Shown here: positions 35,650-47,029 of the stretch, piece by piece
Layout of the letters: each line of letters begins with the position of its first letter
Position numbering within the stretch: the first letter of the stretch is position 1
DNA from: Arabidopsis thaliana
Taxonomy: Eukaryota > Streptophyta > Magnoliopsida > Brassicales > Brassicaceae
DNA: 64,000 nucleotides
Direction of reading: 5' to 3'
Assembly: GCF_000001735.4 (NCBI RefSeq)
Contig: NC_003075.7
Span: forward strand, 4,775,001 to 4,839,000
Made by a program: the position numbers and the translations under genes
The notes under the pieces: generated by a model
The model's input: only the letters and a program-made list of their open reading frames with translations
Databases searched by the model: none
Told to the model about the DNA's origin: nothing

Positions 35650-36400
35650 TGATTTACAATCGTTTTTAAAGCATAACTAATTATAATAGAATGATTTACA
35701 AGGCATTTTAAAAAGTGTTTGCATGGTTTACAATCGTTTTTAAAGCATAAGTAAGTGTCATAGAATGATTTACAGTGGATTTTAAAAAGGGTATGCATGA
35801 TTTACAATCGTTATTAAAGCATAAGTAAGTGGCATAGAATAATTTACAAGAGATTTTAAAAGCTTTTTAAAGGATTAAACATGATTTACAATCGTTTTAA
35901 AAGCATAAGCAAGGGTCATAGAATAATTTACAAGGGATTTTAAAAAGGGTATGCATGGTTTACAATCGTTTTTTAGGCATAAGTAAGTGGCATAAAATAA
36001 TTTACAAGGGATTTTAAAAGCTTATTAAAGGGTAAAACATGATTTACAATCGTTTTTAAATCATAAGTAAGTGTCATAAAATGATTTACAAGGGATTTTA
36101 AATGTGTTTTCATGGTTTACAATGGTTTTTAAAACATAAATTAGTGGCATTGAATGATTTACAAGAGATTTTAAAAGCTTTTTAAAGCGTAAAACATGAT
36201 TTACAATCGTTTTTAAAGCATAAGTAAGTGACATAGAATGATTTACAAGGGATTTTAAAAGCTTATAGAATAGTTAAACATGATTTACAATCGTTTTAAA
36301 AGCATAAGTAAGTGTCATAGAATGATTTTCAAAGGATTGTAAAAGCTTTTTAAAGTGTTAAACATGATTTACAATTGTTTTTAAAGTATTTACTATAAAA
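35650..36400 (+). repeat. Intron 1 array of the TTTACAA-N4-TTTTAAA motif
   Basis: Ten units start with ATG(A/G)TTTACAATCG at about 35651, 35726, 35798, 35881, 35955, 36039, 36112, 36196, 36280 and 36363, alternating between roughly 73 and 84 bases. Each unit has two motif copies, one of type TTTACAATCGTTTTTAAA and one of type TTTACAAGGGATTTTAAA, separated by GCATAAGTAAGTGGCATAGA. The array fills nearly the whole first intron of the DUF1985-Ulp1-like gene. Confidence 0.92.
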
Positions 36401-38904
36401 CCTTTAATAATAGTCTCTACATTGTCTTTTGTTCTTACATGAATTCAATGTGAACCTGTTAATAGGGAACTTCGACGAAAGGGGAAAGATCTTGTGTAAA
36501 AGAACCATACTTTTGGGCGAGTGAAGGAGTATATACACTTGGTGATCTCGAAGATTGATTGTTTTCAAAACCTAAGGAAGGTGAACCTGCTGTTGAAGAT
36601 GAAGAAAAGTTGTGTCTTGCTGCAGTATTGTTGATTGAAGGAATTCTATTCACACCATTTGTAAAAGAGAAGATACCTTTGTCAAGATTGCAGCATGCTT
36701 CTTATTTTGAGATGTACACAGCCCAACCGTGGGTAAAGAAGCATTCAGTGTTCTATCAAATTCAATTCTGAGAACGGACAAGAAAACTTGGGCAAAAGAG
36801 AACTATGATCTGAGAGGATTTGGACTCGCGCTAACCATATGAGTGTTGAGCGTAGTTCCAGCATTTGGTGCAGCATATGGAGTTAGAGATAAGGAATGCC
36901 AATATGAATATCCATTGATATTGAAGTGGAAAAGCACTACTACTCCAGAGTTTTTCAAGGTTGTAAACCTTGTAAATGATGTTTCTAAGGTAAGCTTTTG
37001 TCTATTTACAAAATTTTTAAAAGGTGTTTTAGAATGGTTTTGAGATTTGAAGTTCTGCTTTCTCAAGATTTGTAATGTTATTGTATCTTCACAGATTGAG
37101 GTGAATACAATTATTGAAAACCCAGAAGACTTCAAGTCTTTAGTTCCTGATTTCCACACACACGACATATAATTCCAACAAGTTTTGGAACTTGTTAAGA
37201 TGGGCTACAGAATGAAGAAAACTGAATGCAATACAAGATGCGTTGATGTTTGTGCTGACCTTAAAGAGTAGGTCAAAACAAAATGAATAACAAAATATCT
37301 GATAACGAGAAGCTTGACAGGATTTTGACAATCCTTGAAGATCTTAACAAGATAGTCGAGCTGATTGAGAGGATTTTGGACATTAGAATGGAGGAAAAGA
37401 ATAATCACAGATCTGAGGAAGATGAAGAAAGAAAACAAGAGGTAAGAAAAAAGTTTTAAAGATTTTATGTATTTAAATCAATTTACAGAAGTTAATTAAA
37501 AAAGTGTACTCTTTTTTTTCGCAGTATGAAGAAGATGAAGGACTAGAAAGAAAAGCAAAGGTAATTGTAAATCTTTCTTTAAAAGCTAATTGAAAGGAAA
37601 AGTTTTACAAAGTATTTTAAAGGTTACATACGTAGTAAACCTTAACAATGTACTCTTTGTTTTCGCAGTCTGAAGAAGAATGAGGACTAGAAAGAACACC
37701 AGAGGTAATTGAAAATCTTTACAAGCTATTTTAAAGGTTTACTAATTATATTATCGATTGACTTATTTTTTTTATTTTGTTGCAGAATGACAATGACACA
37801 TTTGAAGATTCAATCCGAGAGCCAAACACACAGTATGGGAGCTATCTGGGTGATGATGAAAACACCCAACGTGATGTTGGTGATGAAGTAGCTGAAGAAT
37901 CATCAAAAGTGCAGTAATCTTATTTCTCTAAAAGTCTTACAATAATGATTAGTATCCTTTTTATAACTTTACATTCTGTTATCTTTTGAAGGATCAGTCT
38001 CCTACTCCACGATCCTCTACACCAAATTTCAATATTTTATTTGAAGAAAGTCTGGATGTTCAAAAGAATAAGAAGAGAGTTAGCAGAGGAAGAAATGAGG
38101 TTAGCATTTAAAATTTTTTGTATTATCTCACCAAGTTTTTATAATGTTTTTTTTCAAATCTTTTAAAAGTTTATCTTTCTTGCAACTTTAGAACAAGAGA
38201 GTTAAACCAAGTGTTCATGCTAAGGATAATCTTAAAACAAGAAAACAGGTTAGTCTTTGCAACGGTACTGTTTTAAAAATTTGTCAATTGTCTTGTTATG
38301 ATATTTACAACGGATTTTAAAAGTACTTTTAATCAGTGTTTTTTACTATTGTAGATGCCGAGAAAGAGGCAGAAACAAGTTGATAGTGTTGATGTTGATG
38401 TTCCAACAAGTTAAGAGGTTAGTATCTAATTTATTATGATTTTGAAAATTTTGTTTACAAGGTATTTTAAACATCTGTTTTTTTTCTTTTTGATAGGCAC
38501 AAAGTAAGAAGAGGAAAATTATTGGCAATGATGGTGATAACGCTGATAATGATGGCGACAATGATGATGATCATACTACTGCACAAAGAAAGAGTAAACG
38601 GGGTACAGTTCCTTCCATTCATACACAAGCACCTTTCACAGCTGAGAAGAAGAAGAATCCAATTTTGCATCCATTTGCGAAAGTTGATGCCACAAGACTT
38701 GAGAAATTGGCTGAATGGAAGAAATCAAGGAAAAACAAGTGAGTTTTGTTGTAAGATAGTGAGTTTTTTTTTTAAAATAAAACATTTATTGGTGACTGTT
38801 TTGTTGTTGTAGGCCACTATCAATCGCCGAAAATATTATAGATACAAAGTGGTTTACAACCCTAGAGACGCCAGGGAAAGCAATAACAGCAACGGTATGT
38901 CTAA

Positions 38905-39365
38905 AACTCCTTGTAAAATTGGTTTTCAAAAGTGTTTTTAAAAGCTTTTAAAAGACTAAACCATGATTTACAATAGTTTTTAAAGCATCACTAAGTGATT
39001 TACAAGGGATTTTAAAACGGGTTACATGGTTTATAATCGGTTTTAAAAGATTAGAAAGTGGTAAAGAATGATTTACAAGGGATTTTAAAAAGGATTTACA
39101 TGCTTTGCAATCATTTTTAAAGGACTAGAAAGTGGTAAAGAATGATTTACAAGGGATTTTAAAAGCTATTAAAAGGGGTTTACTTGATTAATAATCGTTT
39201 TAGAAGCATAACTTAGTGGCATAGAATGATTTACAAGGAATTTTAAAAGGTTTTAAAAGTGTTTAACTTGATTTACAATCGTTAAGAAGCATAAGTAAGT
39301 GGCATAAAATGATTTACAAGGTATTTTAAAAAGGGTTTGCATGGTTTACAATCGTTTTTAAAGGG
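38905..39365 (+). repeat. Motif array in the intron before the Ulp1-like exon
   Basis: Same unit design as in intron 1 (GATTTACAAGGGATTTTAAA and TTTACAATCGTTTTTAAA types). About six diverged units cover the intron between the exon ending near 38895 and the exon starting at 39405. Confidence 0.88.
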
Positions 39366-40309
39366 GTTTTCTAATATGATAATTTTTATTTTTGTTGTGT
39401 TTAGCATGTTGATGCAGCTTTGGAGTTGATGAAAATGAGGAAGGAAAGCAATCCTGAATTCTTCAAAAACAAAACAGTTGTATTTGTTGGATCGTCTTTC
39501 TTAAATGCGATTGATGAGTCATGCATGGAGTTTTTGGATGATAAAGAGGGATTTCAGTTTCCATCTGAAGAAATCTGTAAGCTGATAATAGAGGAAGAAA
39601 CCAAGTGCATATTGGCTCCTTTCTATATCAAAGAAAAATGTTGGGTTGCCTTGCTAATCCACTTGGAACAGAAGACATTTTGTATATGGGAATGTGCAAC
39701 TTCTTATTTAACAGAAGAAGTCAAGAAAAAATATGTTGGTGCCTACTCTATAGCTATGCCATACATTGTTCGGAACAACCTCAAAAAAGAAGACATGGAT
39801 GTCTCTCCATTTAGCATCAAAGTCCTGACCACTTTTCCTCAGGTAACTTCTTTAATATATCATAGTCCTAGAAATAAAGATTCCGTAAGTCCTGGCCTCA
39901 TTGCTCAAGTAATTCTTTTGGTTTTTCGTGGTAGGCTCCTAGAAATGAAGATTTTGGTATCTATATGCTGAAGTTTATGGAATGCTACTCAATATATACC
40001 AGCCATTCAAACCTTGAAGGAAACATAATTCAAAACGTAAGGAAGAAATTGGCTGCTGACATCTTCACCGAATTAGGGTCAATCACTTTGTAGAAGTAGC
40101 AGACTTCTAATCAAAAAGTAGTGGAATATAAGATAGATTTAGCAGCTTTTGTTTCTTATTACATAAAACTTTGTCATTTGAATATTTTATGAACATTTAT
40201 ATGGAACAAAATTTATGAAGTTTATTTAGTACAACTCTTGTTAACAAAATTACTGTATAATGGTTGTTTGGGTTAACATGTGCTTTGATTTGAATGGAAA
40301 ACGGCTTTA

Positions 40310-40680
40310 AAATGTTAAACATGCTTTTTAACAGGGTTTTTTTAACGATTTACAAGCTGTTTTAAAAGGATTTTAAAAGTGTTGAAAAAGCTGCAGTAGC
40401 TGTTATTATGAAAAGATTTACACCCGTTTTTAAAATGATTTACAACCGTTTTTAAAATGATTAACAACCGTTTTTAAAAGAGAATTACAAACGTTTTTAA
40501 AGAAATTAACAATCGTTTTTAAAAGGATTTTAAAAGTGTTGAAAAAGCTGCAGTAGCTGCTATTATGATAAGATTTACAGCCGTTTTTAAAATGATTTAC
40601 AACCGTTTTAAAAAAAAAACGTTTTTAAAGAGATTTACAATCGTTTTTAAAAGAATTTTAAAGTGTTGAAAAAGTTACAG
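40310..40680 (+). repeat. Motif cluster between the two DUF1985 genes
   Basis: A 150-bp block with four or five close copies (TTTACAACCGTTTTTAAA, AACAACCGTTTTTAAA, TTTACAATCGTTTTTAAA), bounded by GTTGAAAAAGCTGCAGTAGC, is duplicated at 40375 and 40527. Further single motifs occur at 41398-41490, in the leader of the second gene. Confidence 0.88.
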
Positions 40681-41571
40681 TAATGTTAACACTGTATCTG
40701 TTAGTAATTGGGCCTAGGCCTCTTATTTACAAAAATCAAACCGTTTTAGTAAAAAATCACTAAAAGCTCAAAATTCACTATAAACCAAAAACAAACAAAG
40801 GAAGGGAACCGTGAAAAGACAAAAGGTAACAAAAAAAAAAAAAAGAGAAACTGTCGTCTCTCACTTTGTCTTCTTCCTTTCAACAATCTGAAGAAATTCC
40901 GTTTATCCAGCAAAAGGAATCAATTGAAGGTAACAAATTTATGACACTGAAGTTTGATATTTGGGTTTGTTCGATTTTGTTTATTTTTGCCGAATCTCTT
41001 TTTTGTTATAGCATTTCTAGGGTTTTCAGTTGAAAACGAAACAAGTAAAATAGATTGATATTTGGAATTTTGAAGGAGTTTTAGAAATGGTTTTACAATT
41101 TTGATAGATTTATGTTTAAAAGTTTGATTTTGAATGCCGATTAACTTCTTTGTTGTAGCAATTTCAAAGGTTTTTTGCTTTGAAACTACACTAATAAATA
41201 GATTGATGTTTGGGTTTGTGTTTTAATTTATAGATCCTCACTTAATTTATGGGTTACCAGTTGATTAGAGTTAGTTTGAAAAAGGGGGTTTTGGGTTCTA
41301 TTTTTGGCGGCAGTGTTCTTTTCAAAGGATTAAAATTTTCTTTTTGAAATGGTTTCAAAACGGTCTTTGAAAAGGATTATGGAGTAATGACTGTGTTTTA
41401 CAAGGGTTTTTAAAGTCATTAGAACGATTTGTAATGACTTTTAAAAATAGTTTTACAAGGGTTTTTAAAGTCCTTAAAACGACTTGTAATGACTATGTTT
41501 ATGTTTCGAAAACTACACATGCATAATAAATTTAATGACTGTGTTAATGTATTTCATCAGGTTTTGAGAAA

Positions 41572-44500
41572 ATGAGTACAAAGAAATTGTACTTCCCTAC
41601 AAGGGTATCAAAGCATTCATCCAACAAAATTGTCTCGAATGTCAGGGAAGCTTTAGAGCCGATAGAGTTCAACACATTAATGGACACATTCTTGGGTCCT
41701 ATAGTGGAATTTGCTGAAATGGACGTAGCCTTTTCAAGCCATATAGTTCATCATTTACTCCAGAGAAGGATACTAACCCACAATGACGAATTGTGGTTTG
41801 TATTTGCTGATCAACCTATACGATTCTCCTTGAGAGAGTTTATCATAACAACATGACTTCCAATGGATGATGCATCAGGAAGCAGTCCAAATGTGAAGAG
41901 AAAGAAGATAGAAAAGTGGTGGATAAAAGATAATCAGACTTTGAAGGGAAAGCAGAAAAAGATTTGTGGATTAATGAGGATATGCGTTTTATCGATCTTA
42001 CGTATGTTTTGGAAAAGCATTAAAAAAAAATGCTGCTAGAGGAGAGAATGAGATTGGGGGGTTTGTTACCAGTGGAGGGGATATTGCTAGCTCGAAATCC
42101 GTCTACCAGGCTGCCAATTGAGAATCTGCAGAAAGCTACTGATTTCGAAAAGTTCTGCAAGTATCCATGGGCGCAAATTGTTTACTCATATTTGGTAACT
42201 GAAGTGAAGAAATTCGATATTGACATTTTGTTAAGGAAACAATATGGCCTGTTTGGATTTGATCCTGCAATTCAGATATGGGCATTATCATCGGTTTGAA
42301 GTTGGGAGAAAAGTTTGGCACTAGAGATGAATCATCTAGTGGAAATATTCCATTAATTTTCCAATGGAGATCAACATCGTCTCCAAGTGCAAAATCTATA
42401 ACAATAATTGCAGATGGTGACAAGGTACATTTTCTTAGCTATGGCTTTTTTTTATGTTTTAAACACTGTTTATAAATAAAAAAAATGTTTTACAATAGTT
42501 ATTACAATCAAGTTTTAAGGATTTACAAAGGGTTAAAGGCAATTTAAATAATTTACAAGGGATTTTGAAAGGTTAATTAAGAATTGTGCATTATTTATAC
42601 ACAGTTTGGAATTTGGTTTATCTTTGCAGGTTGAAGTGACACCAATAGTTGGTGTTAATTCTCATGAATATGACCACTTGGTTTCACAGAAGAATTCTGA
42701 AGACAAGGATCTGTTAGATATTTTTGATCTTGTGATCAAAGGGTATAGAATGAGCAAGAAGGATTGGTGTCATTGATGGATTAAAGTGGAACAAGGACAT
42801 GAAGGTAGAATTGATCATGTATTGAAACCTGCAATTGAAACACTTGTGCATCAAAGAAGAAAAAGGAAATTAATGTCCTTTGATGAGAAAGTAAAATTGG
42901 TCTATGAAAACTATGAAGTTCTTAAGAAGAAAGTTGAAAGGCTGAAGGGCTATTTAGGGATCGAAAGAGTTTCTGCCAGTTCTACTAGAGAAGAAGAAAA
43001 AGAAGAGGATGAAAAAAACGAGGAGGAAGAAGAAAAGCAAGAGGAAGAAGAAAATGTATGTATTTTTACAAGGGATTTTAAAAGCTTATAAATGGTGTTT
43101 TAAAGATTTTTAGCCGTTTTAAAAGGATAGGTAGTGTTCGATATATATTTACAAGGGATTTTAAAAACTTCTAAATGAGGTTTTAAAGATTTAAAGTCGT
43201 TTTTAAAAGATAGGCAGTGTTCGATACTTATTAGCAAGGGATTTTAAAAGCTTTTTCAAAGTGATTTACATGAGTAATTATTCTATTTTAAAGAACAAAC
43301 AAGTGTATCCTGGCTTGTACTTATAAAACTTGTAATTATTTATACATGTTGAATACAGAGGTCATCATTCTATTAACAATGATGAAGAAACAGAAAAACA
43401 AGAAATTCCCAAACAAGGACAAGAAGAAAAACATGAGGAAGAAGGAAAAGAAGAGGAAGAAGGAAAAGAAGAGAAAAAAGAAAAGGTATGTATTTTTACA
43501 AGAGATTTTAAAAGTTTATAAATGGTGTTTTAAAGATTTTTAGCCGTTTTTAAAAGATAGGCAGTGTTCAATACATATTTACAAGGAATTTTAAAAACTT
43601 CTAAATGAGGTTTAAAATGTTTAAAGTCGTTTTTAAAGGATAGGCAGTGTTCGATAAGTATTTACAAGGGATTTTAAAAGTTTTTTAAAAGTGATTTACA
43701 TAACTAATTTTTCGATTTTAAAGAACAAACAAGTGTGTCCTGGCTTGAACTTATAAAACTTGTAATTATTTATACAGGTTGAATACAGAGGTCATCATTC
43801 TACTTGCAATGTTAAAGAAACAGAAAAACCAGAGAATCTCAAACAAGACGATGAAGAAATGGAAGGGGAAGAAGGAAAAGAAGACGAAGAAGAAAACGTA
43901 GAAGAACATGATGAACATAATGAAACTGAAGATCAAGAAGCGTATGTAATTTTGTCAGATGGTGAAGATAATGGGACTACACCCACAGAGAAAGAATCAC
44001 AACAACAAAAAGAAGAAACAACAGAGGTCTGCATTCCTTAACTTTTTAAAAAGACATGATAAAATTGTCAAAAAATAAAAATTTTGTTTTGATGTTTTGG
44101 TTTACAGGTTCCAAAAGAGACCAAGAAAGATAATGAAGATGTTAGACAAACACCACTCTCTAATAAAGAAGAAAAAAGCACTCAGGAACAAAACAGTGGT
44201 AAGTTGTTTTTACATTCACAGATGATTTGCCTTGAAAAACAACTTCTAACTATTTTTTTTTGTTTTGTATCAGTTGAAACTCCTTTGACGCAGGTCATTT
44301 TGAGTCAGGAGCTAATGGAAGAAATTGACCTAAAAGTTAAAAAATGGGCGAAAAACAAAGGAATTAGAGATCTGCTATCGTCACTTGAAGAAGTAAGTTA
44401 AATAACGTCATAGTTTGGCTGTCAAAGATTTTAATTCTAATCATTTTGGAATTTTCACATTTCAGATTCTTTGACATGACAGTAAATGGCAAAAAGTCGA

Positions 44501-44774
44501 AATTTGGGACATGTGGAACGAGGTGAAATTCAAATTAGCATTAAAGAAAGCAACATTACTCATTCATCCTGACAAACTGCCTCGAGCTCTTCCAGAAGTG
44601 AAATACCTGGCTGAACAAATCTGCAAGATAATAATGGTTAGTGTTAAACTCTTTTTTTGTATAACGATATATCTTTAAAAACTTAAATATTATTGTTATG
44701 CAAAAAATAACTTACAGCTTGAATTTTATTTGCAGGTAGAGAAGGACAGAGTTAATAAGTCAAAAATGGATTAA
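41572..44774 (+). pseudogene. DUF1985 protein with C-terminal auxilin-like J-domain
   Basis: Eight exons can be drawn: 41572-42424, 42630-43055, ~43350-43485, 43778-44036, 44108-44198, 44274-44392, 44466-44636 and 44736-44774. The first exon is DUF1985 ([45 protein letters not shown]). A coiled-coil and strongly acidic middle follows (runs of EEE and EEK). The last three exons give KVKKWAKNKGIRDLLSSLEE, then KFKLALKKATLLIHPDKLPR and KYLAEQICKII, which is the C-terminal J-domain of auxilin-like proteins with HPD intact. Auxilins recruit Hsc70 to uncoat clathrin vesicles. Lesions: TGA at 41855 (Gly position), a frame break near 42000-42040, TGA at 42775, the acceptor of exon 3 changed from AG to AT, and TGA at 44472 where auxilins have Trp. 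It is probably dead now. Confidence 0.72.
43060..43790 (+). repeat. Exon-plus-intron tandem duplication with motif arrays
   Basis: The segment from GTATGTATTTTTACAAG at 43056 to the exon starting GTTGAATACAGAGGTCATCA is repeated from 43486, about 430 bases on. Each copy has an intron with TTTACAAGGGATTTTAAAA-type motifs and an acidic mini-exon. In the first copy the exon acceptor reads TACAT|G, in the second TACAG|G. Confidence 0.85.
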
Positions 44775-44929
44775 GTTCATTAGACTGACTTATTTCAAAC
44801 ATGTTTATTTTACTTTTGTTATTTTGAATCTATGATTGTACTTATATTTTGGTTATGTATATTTAATTATGACTGTCAAATCAATCAAATGCTTTACTAT
44901 TGTCAACTGTTTATGGATTTATAAGAATT

Positions 44930-45780
44930 GTCATGATTTACAAGTGATTTTAAAGGCATAAACAATTTATACGCATAACGAAAGATTTACAAAACATTTT
45001 AAAGGATTTGTAAAGCCTTGCAAACGAATTAAAAAGGGTTTACATTGTTTGCAATCGGGTTTTAAGGATAAGAAAGTGGTAAAGTATGATTTACAAGGGA
45101 TTTTAAAAGCTTTTAAAAGGGGTTTACTAGATTAACAATCGTTTAAGAAGCATAAGTTACTGGCAGAGAATGATTTACAAGGGATTTTAAAAGCTTGTAA
45201 AAGTGTTTAACTTGATTTACAATTGTTAAAAGTATATGTAAGTGGCATAACGAATGATTTACAAAGTATTTTAAAAGGACTTTAAAAGACGTTTTAAGCA
45301 GGAGTTTACAATAGATTTTAAAAGGTAAAATATTGAAAGAACCATTAAAATTACTTCTAAAGTTTGATAGTAATTTTAATAAACGATTCACAAGACATTT
45401 TAAAGGATTTGTAAAGCCTTGCAAACGATTTAAAAAGGGTTTACATGGTTTGCAATCGGTTTTAAAGGATAAGAAAGTGGTAAAAATGATTTATAAGGGA
45501 TTTTAAAAGCTTTTAAAAGGGGTTTACTTGATTAACAATCGTTTAAGAAGCATAAGTTAGTGGGAGAGAATGATTTACAAGGGAATTTAAAAGTTTGTAA
45601 AAGTGTTTAACTTGATTTACAATCGTTAAAAGTATATGCAAGTGGCATAACGAAAGATTTACAAGGTATTTTAAAAGGATTTTAAAAGACATTTTAAACA
45701 GGATTTTACAAGAGATTTTAAAAGGTAAATTATTGGAATAACCCTTAAAATTACTTGTAAAAGTTTGATAGTAATTTTAA
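44930..45780. repeat. ~400-bp higher-order repeat of the motif, two copies
   Basis: Two consecutive blocks (about 44983-45384 and 45385-45785) share ACATTTTAAAGGATTTGTAAAG, GGGTTTAC, AACAATCGTTTAAGAAGC and TTTGATAGTAATTTTAATAA in the same order. Each holds around eight motif variants. The block separates the DUF1985-J gene from the transposase remnant. Confidence 0.85.
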
Positions 45781-45862
45781 TAAACGAGAGTAATAACACG
45801 ACATAATGAAGGAAAAATTAAAAACCCCAACAAAGTTCAATTCTCTTGAGATAAAGGTATAT

Positions 45863-46298
45863 CTAAATTGCAGCAACACAAATTGATTTGTTGTGACCCG
45901 ACTGACCACACCTATTGCATTTGTGTAATTTTGGTTTTGGATGAGACCTTCCATGCTCCCAAACAGAAGGTATCCTCTTTTTCTTTCATTTGCCACTAGG
46001 GACACAAGTAGAAGTTGCAAGCTGTCTATCGTTGCAAGCTGTCTATCGTTTTTGAGAATTTGTGCATGAAAGGTGCAAGTTGTCTATCGTTTTTAATATA
46101 AAGAGGATGAGATTGTATGGTTGTAGACGTGGAGACTAGCTTGTAACTAAGCTTCAAAGAATTGGTTGAACTATCTATTTGAAAATCCTCTACAAGAATA
46201 TCAACCAATGCGTGATAGGTAATGTGCTCATCAATGAGCACTAAAGAAGCTCCCATTTCAATGTCTAATTCAAATTCCCAAGTCATATTGTTTGTCAA
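45863..46298 (-). pseudogene. MULE (MURA-type) transposase collapsed to N-terminus plus zinc knuckle
   Basis: The minus-strand frame 46298-46026 reads like the N-terminal domain of plant MuDR transposases (TWEFELDIEMGASLVLIDEH, LVDILVEDFQID, LSYKLVST, YIKNDRQLAPFM). Directly after it, in shifted frames, comes the C-terminal end of the same proteins: SGK, GRSHPKPKLHKC and the CCHC knuckle CNRCGQSGHNKSICVAAI, ending at TAG 45865-45863. The central MULE/DDE catalytic domain and SWIM finger are gone, so the gene underwent a large internal deletion. Three copies of TGCAAGCTGTCTATCGT at the junction (46014-46097) suggest repair slippage. This piece supports a MULE origin for the whole block. Confidence 0.7.
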
Positions 46299-46394
46299 CT
46301 TTCACAAGCCACAAACAGAATACAATTCTAGCATTATAACCTTATAAGATAAATAACAACAAAATCAACACCCATAAACTCTGACACTAAAGAG

Positions 46395-46700
46395 AGAAGC
46401 ATGGTTTACAAATCATTTTAAAGCGTAAGTAAGTGGCATATAATGATTTACAAGGAATTTTAAAAGCTTTGAAAAGTGGTTAACATGGTTTATAAATCGT
46501 TTCAAAGCGTAAGTAAGTGGCATAGAATGATTTACAAGGAATTTTAAAAGCTTTAAAAAGTGGTTAACATGGTTTACAAATCGTTTTAAAGCGTAAATAA
46601 GTGGCATAAAATGATTTACAAGGAATTTTTAAAGCTTTGAAAAGTGGTTAACATAGTGTACAATCGTTTTAAAGCGTAAGTAAGTGGCATGGATCTATCA
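46395..46700. repeat. Four 83-84-bp units of the motif in the transposase leader
   Basis: Units starting CATGGTTTACAAATC at about 46402, 46486, 46568 and 46652 contain GCGTAAGTAAGTGGCAT and TTTACAAGGAATTTTAAA, the same design as the intron 1 array. They lie upstream of the minus-strand transposase remnant. Confidence 0.9.
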
Positions 46701-47029
46701 CGAAAGCATATGTAAATTGTATAACGAATTCACATAAGCAAATCTATCACGAAACAGTATAACGAATTCAAAAGGTACTAACGAATTCACAAAATCTACC
46801 CAAAAATTGAAAGCAAAACAGTATAACAAATTTACAAGGATTTTAGAAGTAAATTCAATCATCAAATCTCAAACAAAATTCAAATTCGAAGCTAAAGCAA
46901 ATGTCAAACTGTCGATTGAATCAATATCACGAAACAGTATAACAAATTCACATAAGCAACAACAAAATCGAATAAACCAATTCGAAATCGAGACATTTAA
47001 GTTAACATTATAAATTCGAAATTGATTCG

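Larger units (their letters stand above)
35301..40093 (+). pseudogene. DUF1985 protein with C-terminal Ulp1-like (C48) domain lacking catalytic residues
   Basis: A multi-exon gene starts at ATG 35301 after a TTTCACAG acceptor. Exon 1 (to 35643) and exon 2 (36476-36989) carry DUF1985: SGKICHYLMQQRV, LWFRVDSQPTRFSLREF and LAAVLLIEGILF, ending VVPAFGAAYG. Small exons follow, rich in Glu, Lys and Asp, including two near-identical mini-exons (37525-37560, 37669-37704). Exons near 38499-38740, 38813-38895 and 39405-39842 lead into the Ulp1-like end: KCWVALLIHLE, FCIWECATS and, in the last exon (39935-40093), NEDFGIYMLKFMECYS. In active Ulp1 proteases these spots hold His, Asp and Cys; here they are Cys, Glu and Phe. 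A frameshift near 36765 and TGA at 36837-36839 mark it as dead. Kaonashi ULP genes share this DUF1985-Ulp1 order. Confidence 0.75.

Noticed and set aside
35650..36400. Interpreting the regular 73/84-bp array as a CRISPR or centromeric satellite
   Set aside because: It lies in an intron of a plant transposon gene, has no unique spacers, and the unit differs from the ~178-bp Arabidopsis centromere satellite.
45143..46607. Minus-strand frames giving repeated peptides such as LLKFLVNHS and YALKRF (45143-45424, 46413-46607)
   Set aside because: They are translations of the TTTACAA/TTTTAAA repeats; the peptide repeats follow the DNA period and there is no start context or domain.
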